A stretch of DNA of 11,263 nt from Oxalobacteraceae bacterium UBA6704 (GTDB lineage: Bacteria; Pseudomonadota; Gammaproteobacteria; Burkholderiales; Burkholderiaceae_D), in NCBI GenBank assembly GCA_002454505.1, contig DKJA01000218.1, forward strand, positions 43,576 through 54,838, written 5' to 3'. Under the pieces are notes generated by a model, which saw nothing but the letters and a program-made list of their open reading frames with translations, made no database searches and had not been told where the DNA came from. Positions 5,192 to 11,263 of this stretch are shown piece after piece. Within the stretch, counting starts at the first letter, position 1, and each line of letters begins with the position of its first letter. Made by a program: the position numbers and the translations under genes.

Positions 5192-6220
5192 ATGATAACC
5201 GCAGGCCCCCATTCCATGCAGCTCTCCGCCACGCCCCTGCCCACCCCCGTCCGCTGGCAGCAGCTGTGGCGCGAGGCGGTCCGCGACCCGCGGACCCTGC
5301 TGGAACAGGTGGGGCTGGACCCGGACGCCCTGCCCCTGTCGGGCGAGGCCGCCGCGCAGTTCGCGCTGCGGGTGCCGCAGGGCTTCATTGCCCGCATGCG
5401 CCACGGCGACCGCGACGACCCGCTGCTGCGCCAGGTCCTGCCGGTCACCGATGAACTGCAGCACGTGCCGGGCTTCAGCCTGGACGCGGTCGGCGACGGG
5501 CTGGCGCGCAAGGCCACCGGGGTGATCCAGAAGTACCAGGGCCGGGCCCTGCTGGTGACCACCGGCAGCTGCGCGATCAACTGCCGCTACTGCTTCCGCC
5601 GGCATTTCGACTATGGCACCGAGAACGCCGCCCGCGAAGGCTGGCGCGAGGCGGTGGACGCGATCGCCCAGGACCCGGGCATCGACGAGGTGATCCTGTC
5701 CGGCGGCGACCCGCTGTCGCTGGCGACCCACAAGCTGGTGGAGCTGACCCAGGCGCTGAAACAGATTCCGCACCTGCGCCGCCTGCGCATCCACAGCCGC
5801 CTGCCGGTGGTGCTGCCGGAGCGGGTGGATGAGGAGCTGGTGCAGTGGATCGCCAGCCTGCCGTGGCCGGTGGCGTTCGTGATCCACGCCAACCACGCCA
5901 ACGAATTCGATGCATCGGTGGACACGGCGATGGCGCGCCTGCGCGGCGCCGGCGCCACCCTGCTCAACCAGGCCGTGCTGCTGCGCGGGGTGAATGACTC
6001 GCTGCCGGCGCTGCAGGACCTGAGCGAGCGCAGCTTCGCCGCCGGAGTGCTGCCGTACTACCTGTACCAGGTCGATCGGGTCCAGGGCGTGGCGCATTTC
6101 GAGGTGGACGATGCCACGGCCAAGTCGCTGCATGCGCAGCTGACCGCGCGGTTGTCGGGGTACCTGGTGCCGAAGCTGGTGCGGGAGATTTCCGGGGATT
6201 CCAGCAAGCGCCCGGTGTAG
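5192..6220 (+). CDS. epmB: EF-P beta-lysylation protein EpmB (radical-SAM lysine 2,3-aminomutase)
   Basis: EpmB converts L-alpha-lysine to beta-lysine, which EpmA attaches to EF-P. At 342 aa it has the usual family length. The radical-SAM cluster is CAINCRYC (C127, C131, C134), followed by FRRHFDY. GGDPL (171-175) is the SAM-binding glycine motif and HSRLPVVLPERV (201-212) is typical of lysine aminomutases. The C-terminal YLVPKLVREI carries the probable PLP lysine, K328. It lacks the long extra regions of clostridial lysine aminomutases, as expected for EpmB. ATG at 5192 is preferred because it gives an N-terminus of usual length. An in-frame ATG at 5216 (MQLSATP) is a realistic alternative, since neither has a strong ribosome binding site. 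The gene is divergent from efp, and a 12-bp hairpin overlaps its stop codon. EpmA is not encoded in this window. Confidence 0.95.
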   Translation: MITAGPHSMQLSATPLPTPVRWQQLWREAVRDPRTLLEQVGLDPDALPLSGEAAAQFALRVPQGFIARMRHGDRDDPLLRQVLPVTDELQHVPGFSLDAVGDGLARKATGVIQKYQGRALLVTTGSCAINCRYCFRRHFDYGTENAAREGWREAVDAIAQDPGIDEVILSGGDPLSLATHKLVELTQALKQIPHLRRLRIHSRLPVVLPERVDEELVQWIASLPWPVAFVIHANHANEFDASVDTAMARLRGAGATLLNQAVLLRGVNDSLPALQDLSERSFAAGVLPYYLYQVDRVQGVAHFEVDDATAKSLHAQLTARLSGYLVPKLVREISGDSSKRPV

Positions 6221-6240
6221 GGCGCAAGCGCCCTACACCG
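6213..6240. terminator. 12-bp hairpin overlapping the epmB stop codon
   Basis: CGGTGTAGGGCG (6213-6224) and CGCCCTACACCG (6229-6240) are perfectly complementary around the loop CAAG. The epmB TAG stop (6218-6220) is inside the left arm. The arms carry GTAG and CTAC as SMAG ends do, but the rest does not match SMAG. It lies in a convergent gap (epmB, then the c-di-GMP gene on the opposite strand), so it could end or protect transcripts from both sides. There is no T-run. Confidence 0.5.
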
Positions 6241-6248
6241 CGCTTGCG

Positions 6249-6271
6249 GTAGAGCCGACTGTTAGTCGGCT
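6249..6271 (+). repeat. SMAG palindrome, copy 3
   Basis: The sequence is identical over 23 bases to copy 1, with GTAG and the AGCCGACT-GTT-AGTCGGCT stem. It lies between the 3' ends of the convergent epmB and GGDEF-EAL genes, only 14 bp before the latter's stop codon. Its position in a gap with no reading frame is typical of REP elements. Confidence 0.9.
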
Positions 6272-6285
6272 TCCGCTTTGCCGCC

Positions 6286-8412
6286 CTACCGCCCGGATTC
6301 GATCATTTCCACGACCTCGGTCGCGGTGATCGGCACGCTCAGCCAGTACCCCTGCGCCAGGTCGCAACCGCGCTGGCTCAGCAGGTCAAACTGCACCTCC
6401 TGTTCGATGCCTTCAGCCACCACGGTGATGCCAAGCGCGTGGGCCATGGCGATGATCGCCGTGGTCAGCGCCAGGTCGTCGGGGTCGCGCTGCATGTCGG
6501 CGACGAAACTCTTGTCGATCTTGACCCCGTCAACCGGCACCTGGCGCAGGTGGCTCAGGCCGGAGAAGCCGGTGCCGAAGTCGTCCAGCCACACCTTCAC
6601 GCCGGTGCGGTGCAGCTTGTCCAGCAATGCGGCGGCCAGCATTTCATCGCCGATCACCGCGGTCTCGGTCAGCTCCAGGTGCAGGCGCGAGGCCGGCAAC
6701 CCGGTGTCGCGCAGGCACTCGGCGACCAGCGTCGGCAGTTCGCCGCCGCGCAGCTGCCGCGGCGACACGTTGACCGAAACGAACATGCCTTCGCCATCGG
6801 CCGAATGCGGCCACTGCACCGCCTCGCGGCACGCCGCGCGCAGCACCTTGGGCCCGATCACTTCGATCAGGCCACTCTGCTCGGCCACTTCGATGAACAC
6901 CGACGGCGGAATGGTGCCCAGGGTCGGGTGCTGCCAGCGCAGCAGTACTTCCACCCCGACCATGCGGCGGTCGCGGGTGCGGAAGATCGGCTGGTAGACC
7001 AGGCGCAGTTCGCCGCGCTCCCACGCGCCGCGCAGCTCCTGCTCCATGTGCACGCGGCGCTCCACCGCGTGGTCCATGGCCCGGCTGTAGTAGCGGTAAC
7101 AGTTCTTGCCGGCGACCTTGGCCTGGTACATGGCGATGTCGCCATTCTTCAGCAGGGTGGTCGCGTCGGCGGCATCGTCGGGGAACAGGGTGACGCCGAT
7201 GGAGGTGCCCAGGAACAGCTCCCTGCCCTGCACCACCAGCGGCTTGCTCAGTTCGCGCACCAGCAGTTCGGCCAGCTGGCGCGCGCCGGCGGCGACATCG
7301 CCGTCGCCGATCAGGATCACGAATTCGTCGCCGCCAAACCGCGCCAGCAGCGCTTCGTCGCCGCCGGCCTGGGCCACGGCGGCACGGATGCGCTGGGCGA
7401 ACTGCAGCAGCGCTTCGTCGCCGGCTTCGTGGCCGAGGGTGTCGTTGACGCGCTTGAAGTCGTCCATGTCGGCGAACAGCAGGCCCAGGCGATGCCCGGA
7501 CGCGCGCGCGGCCATCAACCGGTGGTCCAGTGCTTCGCGGAACGCCAGGCGGTTGGTCAGCCCGGTCAGCGCGTCGGTGTAGGCCATGTGCCGCACTTCG
7601 CGGTCGTGGCGGGCAATGGCTTCGCTCATCCGGCCGAAGGCGCGGACCAGCTCGCCCACTTCGTCCTGGCGGTTGTTGTGGCTGAGCTGCGGGCGGTAGT
7701 CGCCGGCTTCGATCTGGCGCGCGGCGGTGGCCAGGCCACGGATCGGCGCGACCAGGGTGCGCTGCACGTAGACGATGACCACCACGCCGATCGCCAGCAG
7801 CAGGCCCAGCATCAGCAGAAGCCAGCCCAGGTGGCGCTTGCCGACCTGTTGCAGGCGCTCGCCCAGGGTGGCGTTGGCGCGCTGCTCCATGGCCTGCACG
7901 TCGTCCAGCGCCATGCCGACGCGGACACCGCCGATGCGCTGGTTGCCGACCATGATCGGCATGGCGTTGTCGAGCACTTTGGGCGATTGCTGCACCACCA
8001 GCTTGCGCGCGCCCACTGCCCCGGCGGCCAGCGGATCTTCCATGGGCCGGCCGAAATCGACCACTTCGGTCGAACCGTCGTGGATCAGCTTGCCGTCCTC
8101 GTCGAACACCAGCACGTAGCGCACCACCTGCTGCCGCGAGGTATTGCGCACCAGCGCACCCACCTGGGCCAGGTCGTTGTAGTACAGCGGGTTGGCCAGC
8201 GCGTCGGACAGCTCGCGCGCCAGCGCCTCGCCGCGGCTGCGCACGCTGCGGTCGAACAGTTCATGGATGACGCTGCCGCTGAGGTTCTTGACCTCGTCCT
8301 GCATCGCCGCCTGGCGCCCCAGCACCACGGCCACGATCGCCACCACCACCACCATCGCCCCGCCCATCGCCAACACGAAACGGGACTGCATTCCGGAACC
8401 AAACGGCCTCAT
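6286..8412 (-). CDS. Membrane-bound HAMP-GGDEF-EAL c-di-GMP signalling protein
   Basis: The 708-aa inner-membrane protein has TM1 (about 10-31), a periplasmic sensor region (about 32-195), TM2 (196-217), HAMP (about 218-270), GGDEF (about 275-440) and EAL (about 455-705). The cyclase signature is intact (FGGDEF, 359-364). The residues where the RxxD inhibitory site would be are GDEA (351-354), so product inhibition at that site is probably lost. The phosphodiesterase domain has EVL instead of EAL (488-490) but keeps the metal and catalytic residues: E488, N548, E580, D610/D611 in DDFGTG, K631, E667 and Q687. Both activities are therefore possible and the dominant one cannot be read from sequence. 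The ATG at 8412 overlaps the stop of the upstream binding-protein gene as ATGA, so the two are translationally coupled. The periplasmic region probably receives its signal from that protein. TAG ends the gene at 6286. Confidence 0.95.
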   Translation of the reverse strand: MRPFGSGMQSRFVLAMGGAMVVVVAIVAVVLGRQAAMQDEVKNLSGSVIHELFDRSVRSRGEALARELSDALANPLYYNDLAQVGALVRNTSRQQVVRYVLVFDEDGKLIHDGSTEVVDFGRPMEDPLAAGAVGARKLVVQQSPKVLDNAMPIMVGNQRIGGVRVGMALDDVQAMEQRANATLGERLQQVGKRHLGWLLLMLGLLLAIGVVVIVYVQRTLVAPIRGLATAARQIEAGDYRPQLSHNNRQDEVGELVRAFGRMSEAIARHDREVRHMAYTDALTGLTNRLAFREALDHRLMAARASGHRLGLLFADMDDFKRVNDTLGHEAGDEALLQFAQRIRAAVAQAGGDEALLARFGGDEFVILIGDGDVAAGARQLAELLVRELSKPLVVQGRELFLGTSIGVTLFPDDAADATTLLKNGDIAMYQAKVAGKNCYRYYSRAMDHAVERRVHMEQELRGAWERGELRLVYQPIFRTRDRRMVGVEVLLRWQHPTLGTIPPSVFIEVAEQSGLIEVIGPKVLRAACREAVQWPHSADGEGMFVSVNVSPRQLRGGELPTLVAECLRDTGLPASRLHLELTETAVIGDEMLAAALLDKLHRTGVKVWLDDFGTGFSGLSHLRQVPVDGVKIDKSFVADMQRDPDDLALTTAIIAMAHALGITVVAEGIEQEVQFDLLSQRGCDLAQGYWLSVPITATEVVEMIESGR

Positions 8413-9353
8413 TCCACTTCCATCCGCACGCGTGTAAGACCCTGTTTCAATTCATCCAAACGGTGCTGCATCTGCGCATCGACCCGATGGAACCCGGACG
8501 TACCAAAAAATTTTTCCAGCGCGTCCTGCGCCTGTGGATCCGACGCGGCCTCCAGCAATACCTGCTGCAGGCGGTCGCGCACCTTCGGGTCGAGCCCGGC
8601 CCGCACCACTTCGACCGCCCGCGGATACGGCTCGGTGCGATGGATCGGTCGGAAGTCACGCCGGAACGTGGCCGGGATGCGGTGCTCGTCGCCCCAGTCG
8701 ACGCTGCTCACCGCGCCGGCATCGACCATGCCCTTGTGCACGTAGGTGGCGATGTTGGCCTCCGAGCGCGCGAATACGTAGCCCACGGTGTCCGGTGCGG
8801 CGGCGTCGCGCGCGGACAACAGGATCTCCGGGGTCAGGCCGTTCTGCAACAGGGTCATCACCGGGACCAGATAGGCACTGGTGGAGGCGACGTTCTGCAG
8901 GGCCAGGGTATGGCCCTTGAGGCCAGCCAGCGAGGTGATCGGGCTGTCGCGGCGGACGAAGAACACGGTGTGGTAGTCGCGCACGCCGTTGCGTTCGGTC
9001 AGAAGAAGGGGCTGGGCGCCACTGCGCAGGCCCAGCGCAACGGCGGTGCCGGCGGTTTCGGTGACCCAGTCAACCCGGCCACGGCGCAGGTAACTGGCCA
9101 TCTGCTGCGCATCGGGGGCCATCAGGATGCGCCCTTCGGTGATGCCGACGTCGCGCATGCGCGGGACGACGTAGTCGAGCAGGGGTTGCAGTTGGGCATA
9201 GTGTGACTTGGGGTTGTCGCTGATCCGGCCCAGCACGAGTACGTGGTCCAGGCCGGCGGTGTCAGGGCCGGCAACCGCGGTTCCAGCCATCGCAATGATG
9301 CCCAGCCACAGCAGCCCTCCCTGCAACAGCCATCGCAGCAGCGGCAATCCCAT
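8409..9353 (-). CDS. PhnD-like periplasmic substrate-binding protein, probable c-di-GMP sensor partner
   Basis: The 314-aa protein starts with a hydrophobic signal peptide with probable cleavage after TAVA (A28). The mature part resembles the phosphate/phosphite/phosphonate binding family (PhnD type). It has LVLGRISDNPKSHYAQLQPLLDY (38-60) in the first lobe, a RRGRVDWVTETAG segment (90-102), SLAGLKGHTLALQ (141-153) followed by the STS turn (157-159) that contacts oxyanions in PhnD proteins, and the second-lobe HKGMVDAGAVSSVDW (206-220). The conserved His near the FxxSH site of relatives is not seen (FARSEANIA, 194-202), so the ligand may differ. No permease or ATPase gene is adjacent. Instead the gene overlaps the GGDEF-EAL gene by ATGA, which points to sensing rather than uptake, like the NspS-MbaA pair of Vibrio. 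ATG at 9353 has GGGGAG close upstream and gives a good signal peptide. Confidence 0.9.
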   Translation of the reverse strand: MGLPLLRWLLQGGLLWLGIIAMAGTAVAGPDTAGLDHVLVLGRISDNPKSHYAQLQPLLDYVVPRMRDVGITEGRILMAPDAQQMASYLRRGRVDWVTETAGTAVALGLRSGAQPLLLTERNGVRDYHTVFFVRRDSPITSLAGLKGHTLALQNVASTSAYLVPVMTLLQNGLTPEILLSARDAAAPDTVGYVFARSEANIATYVHKGMVDAGAVSSVDWGDEHRIPATFRRDFRPIHRTEPYPRAVEVVRAGLDPKVRDRLQQVLLEAASDPQAQDALEKFFGTSGFHRVDAQMQHRLDELKQGLTRVRMEVE

Positions 9354-9409
9354 TCGCTCCCCCCAAGGAATGGCAACAGCCTACCCGAAAAAGTGAGACG
9401 TGCGTCAGG

Positions 9410-10180
9410 TCATTCGGGCTTGGCGTTGGCCAGGCGCGCCATCCGCTGGGCGTCGGCCAGGATGCCGCGCAGCAGGCGCACTTCCTGTTCGCTCAGTTCG
9501 GTCCGCAGGAACAGGCGGCGCAGCTTGCGCATGGCCGAGTCGGGGGCGCGGCCCTTGTGGAAGTCGATGTCGTCCAGGGTCTGCCCGAGCTGGCCGAACA
9601 GGCCTTCGACCTGGGCATGGCTGGCCGGCTGTTCGCGATGTTCAGGATCAGCGGGGGCGGCGGCTTCGACGCCGCCAAGGCTGGCCATGCGCAGTTCGTA
9701 GGCGAGCACCTGCACGGCGGCGGCCAGGTTCAGGGAGCTGAAGTCGGGGTTGGAGGGGATGTGCACGGCGAGGTGGCAGAGCTGCAGCTCTTCGTTGGTC
9801 AGGCCGGTGCGCTCGCGGCCGAACACGAAGGCGACTTCGCCCTCGGGGTCGGCAGCCTTGGCCAGGGCACGCTGGGCAGCGACGGCCGGAAGGAGTTCTT
9901 CGAGCTGGACGCGACGGGCGCGGGCGGTGCAGCCCAGGACGAGCCGGCAGTCGGCGACGGCGTCGGCCAGGGTGGCGACCACGGGGGCGTCGCCGAGCAC
10001 GTCTTCGGCGCCGGCGGAGCGGCGGAAGGCTTCTTCATCCAGCGGTTTTTCGGGGGCCACCAGCACCAGCCGGCCCAGGCCCATGGTCTTCATGGCACGG
10101 GCGGCGGCGCCCATGTTGCCGGGGTGCTGGGTGCCCACGAGGACGAAACGGATGCGGGAGGGAGCGGGATGTGCGGACAT
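9410..10180 (-). CDS. trmJ: tRNA (cytidine/uridine-32 2'-O)-methyltransferase TrmJ
   Basis: TrmJ uses SAM to methylate the 2'-O of residue 32 in the anticodon loop of several tRNAs. The 256-aa protein has the SPOUT knot fold signature: motif 1 RFVLVGTQHPGNMGAAARAM (11-30), motif 2 AFVFGRERTGLTNEEL (117-132) and motif 3 IPSNPDFSSLNLAAAVQ (141-157). A C-terminal helical extension (about 190-250) is typical of TrmJ but absent from shorter relatives such as TrmL. The start at 10180 (MSAHPAPSRIRF) is chosen because homology begins there. The frame stays open further upstream, but that stretch is antisense to suhB and lacks family features. No clear Shine-Dalgarno site is seen. The gene is divergent from suhB, as in many gammaproteobacteria. 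Only 56 bp separate its stop from the binding-protein gene; a short T-run there lacks a convincing stem, so read-through is possible. Confidence 0.96.
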   Translation of the reverse strand: MSAHPAPSRIRFVLVGTQHPGNMGAAARAMKTMGLGRLVLVAPEKPLDEEAFRRSAGAEDVLGDAPVVATLADAVADCRLVLGCTARARRVQLEELLPAVAAQRALAKAADPEGEVAFVFGRERTGLTNEELQLCHLAVHIPSNPDFSSLNLAAAVQVLAYELRMASLGGVEAAAPADPEHREQPASHAQVEGLFGQLGQTLDDIDFHKGRAPDSAMRKLRRLFLRTELSEQEVRLLRGILADAQRMARLANAKPE

Positions 10181-10301
10181 GAACAGGCGAAACGCGAGCA
10201 GGACAGTCACAAATGGTAAACTGTGCGACCGGCCTTTGCGCCGGGACCGCTCTTTTCCCCCGCCAGTACCCCCATCTCTGCCTTTACGGGAGCTTTTTAC
10301 C
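10181..10301. promoter_or_regulatory. Divergent trmJ-suhB promoter region
   Basis: This 121-bp gap must hold promoters for both genes. Visible are an AT-richer patch (10208-10224) with TAAACT as a possible suhB -10 (10217-10222, no matching -35), a 5-bp dyad ACAGT/ACTGT (10203-10224) around it, and a small stem CCGGC-CTTTGC-GCCGG (10229-10244) in the putative suhB leader. The suhB ribosome binding site GGGAG is at 10288-10292. Promoter positions are uncertain. Confidence 0.4.
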
Positions 10302-11129
10302 ATGCAGAAACCCGCCGTCACCGTCATGGTCAAGGCCGCCCGCCTCGCCGGCAACGTCCTGTTGCGCAACATCAACAAGCTCGAGGCGCTGAACGTGGTG
10401 CAGAAGGGGCGCATGGACTACGCCAGCGAGGTCGATGCGGACGCGGAGAAGGTGATCATCAAGGAACTGAAGCGCGCCTACCCGGACTACGGGATCATGG
10501 CCGAGGAAGGCGGCGTGCAGGCGGTGAACCGTTACATGTGGGTGATCGACCCGCTGGACGGCACCAGCAATTACCTGCGTGGCTTCCCGCACTACTGCGT
10601 GTCGATCGCGCTGGTGGAGAACGGCGAGCCGATCGATGCGGTGATTTTCGATCCGCTGCGCAATGAACTGTTCACCGCCAGCCGGGGTGCCGGTGCGGTG
10701 CTGAACGACCGCCGCATCCGGGTGGCGGACCGCAAGGACCTGTCCGGGGCGATGATCCACACCGGTTTCGCGCCGCGCGAGCGCAGCCGCACGAGTGCGC
10801 AGCTGAAGGCGGTGGACGCGTTGCTGGTGCAGGCCGAAGACGTGCGCCGCACCGGCTCGGCGGCGCTGGACCTGGCCTATGTGGCCTGCGGCCGCGCTGA
10901 CGCCTATTTCGAAGCCGGCGTGAAGGCCTGGGACATCGCCGCGGGCGTGCTGCTGGTCCGCGAAGCCGGCGGCCGGGTCTGCGACTTCAAGGGCGCGACC
11001 CCGGCCCGCATGGACAGCCGCGGCCCGGAAACCCAGCAGATCGTGGCGGGCAACGTGAAGAACAGCGAGGTGCTGCAGAAGGTACTGGTCAACACCGGCT
11101 ACGCGGCCGAGTTCGACGCGAAGTTCTGA
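10302..11129 (+). CDS. suhB: Inositol-1-monophosphatase family protein SuhB
   Basis: SuhB is a Mg2+-dependent inositol monophosphatase-fold protein. In E. coli it also binds RNA polymerase/NusA and supports antitermination and folding of rRNA, which is probably its important role. The 275-aa protein shows MAEEGG (E68/E69, 66-71), the metal site WVIDPLDGTSNY (D83, D86; 80-91) and the C-terminal WDIAAGVLLVREAGG (W210, D211; 210-224). QKGRMDYASEVD (34-45) corresponds to the family's QKGxxDxVTxVD segment, with YAS replacing the more usual VT residues. ATG at 10302 is preceded by GGGAG at a 9-nt spacing. The open frame extends far upstream, but only through sequence antisense to trmJ. A strong intrinsic terminator follows 22 bp after the stop, so suhB is probably monocistronic. 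Confidence 0.96.
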   Translation: MQKPAVTVMVKAARLAGNVLLRNINKLEALNVVQKGRMDYASEVDADAEKVIIKELKRAYPDYGIMAEEGGVQAVNRYMWVIDPLDGTSNYLRGFPHYCVSIALVENGEPIDAVIFDPLRNELFTASRGAGAVLNDRRIRVADRKDLSGAMIHTGFAPRERSRTSAQLKAVDALLVQAEDVRRTGSAALDLAYVACGRADAYFEAGVKAWDIAAGVLLVREAGGRVCDFKGATPARMDSRGPETQQIVAGNVKNSEVLQKVLVNTGYAAEFDAKF

Positions 11130-11151
11130 TCGACCTGATGTGGGATTCAAG

Positions 11152-11181
11152 CAACGGCGCCCTCGGGCGCCGTTGTTGTTT
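11152..11181 (+). terminator. Rho-independent terminator of suhB
   Basis: CAACGGCGCC and GGCGCCGTTG form a perfect 10-bp GC-rich stem with loop CTCG, followed by TTGTTT. It lies 22 bp downstream of the suhB stop. The remaining 80 bases to the window end show no gene or repeat that I can support. Confidence 0.85.
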
Positions 11182-11263
11182 GGGGATCCGCGCGTAGAGC
11201 GCTGGCTGCCTTGGTCCTGCGTGTGGGGGCGAGGGAGGGGTAGGCCCTGGCCGGACACGCGTG

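Noticed and set aside
6439..8745. 768-codon open frame on the plus strand
   Set aside because: It lies antisense to the GGDEF-EAL and binding-protein genes, has low-complexity composition and no recognisable motif.
9376..9409. Terminator between trmJ and the binding-protein gene
   Set aside because: A T5 run follows only a 4-bp GACG/CGTC stem with a 2-nt loop; the CCCGAA/TTCGGG pair has a long loop. Neither is convincing.
9750..10301. N-terminal extension of suhB by 184 codons
   Set aside because: The upstream frame is antisense to trmJ and low in complexity. ATG at 10302 has a ribosome binding site and matches the SuhB N-terminus.
10181..10414. N-terminal extension of trmJ by 78 codons
   Set aside because: Family similarity starts at MSAHPAPSRIRF. 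The extension overlaps the suhB start in antisense and has no family features.

Overview
The window is GC-rich gammaproteobacterial chromosome and most likely comes from Stenotrophomonas (Xanthomonadaceae). The strongest clue is three identical 23-bp short palindromes that begin with GTAG and carry an AGCCGACT stem. They match the SMAG (GTAG) REP family known from S. maltophilia. Gene order agrees: trmJ/suhB are divergent, efp/epmB are divergent, and the order mtaD-ubiG-HAD phosphatase resembles the Pseudomonas arrangement. No integrase, IS, phage gene, tRNA, rRNA or CRISPR array is present.

Layout. 1-475: a complete tmRNA gene (ssrA, minus strand) with its promoter region and, at the window edge, probably half of its terminator. 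476-1447: an unnamed 323-aa protein on the minus strand whose middle resembles part of a GIY-YIG nuclease domain. 1561-4336: a compact minus-strand operon, mtaD (MTA/SAH deaminase), ubiG (ubiquinone methyltransferase), then a gph/mupP-type HAD phosphatase that starts with GTG inside ubiG. 4337-4521: an intergenic stretch built from inverted repeats, namely a 10+10 bp dyad just upstream of mtaD, a head-to-head SMAG dimer, a tandem iteration of the first 11 bases of SMAG, and a hairpin that contains the efp stop codon. 4522-6220: efp and the divergent epmB, a translation factor and an enzyme of its modification pathway. 6221-6285: convergent gap with a 12-bp hairpin and a third SMAG. 6286-9353: a translationally coupled pair, a PhnD-like periplasmic binding protein followed by a membrane HAMP-GGDEF-EAL protein. 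9410-11129: divergent trmJ and suhB, with an intrinsic terminator after suhB.

How the genes fit together. Several products serve translation: tmRNA rescues stalled ribosomes, EF-P with EpmB relieves polyproline stalls, TrmJ methylates the tRNA anticodon loop, and SuhB family members assist rRNA transcription. UbiG and MtaD are linked through SAM chemistry, since UbiG releases S-adenosylhomocysteine, a substrate class of MtaD. The binding protein and c-di-GMP enzyme look like a self-contained sensory module: no ABC permease or ATPase gene is nearby, and the ATGA overlap ties their translation together.

The most interesting items are the binding protein/c-di-GMP module, the GIY-YIG-like protein beside ssrA, and the iterated SMAG structure with stop codons embedded in hairpins downstream of efp and epmB. 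Most of the rest is conserved housekeeping sequence.
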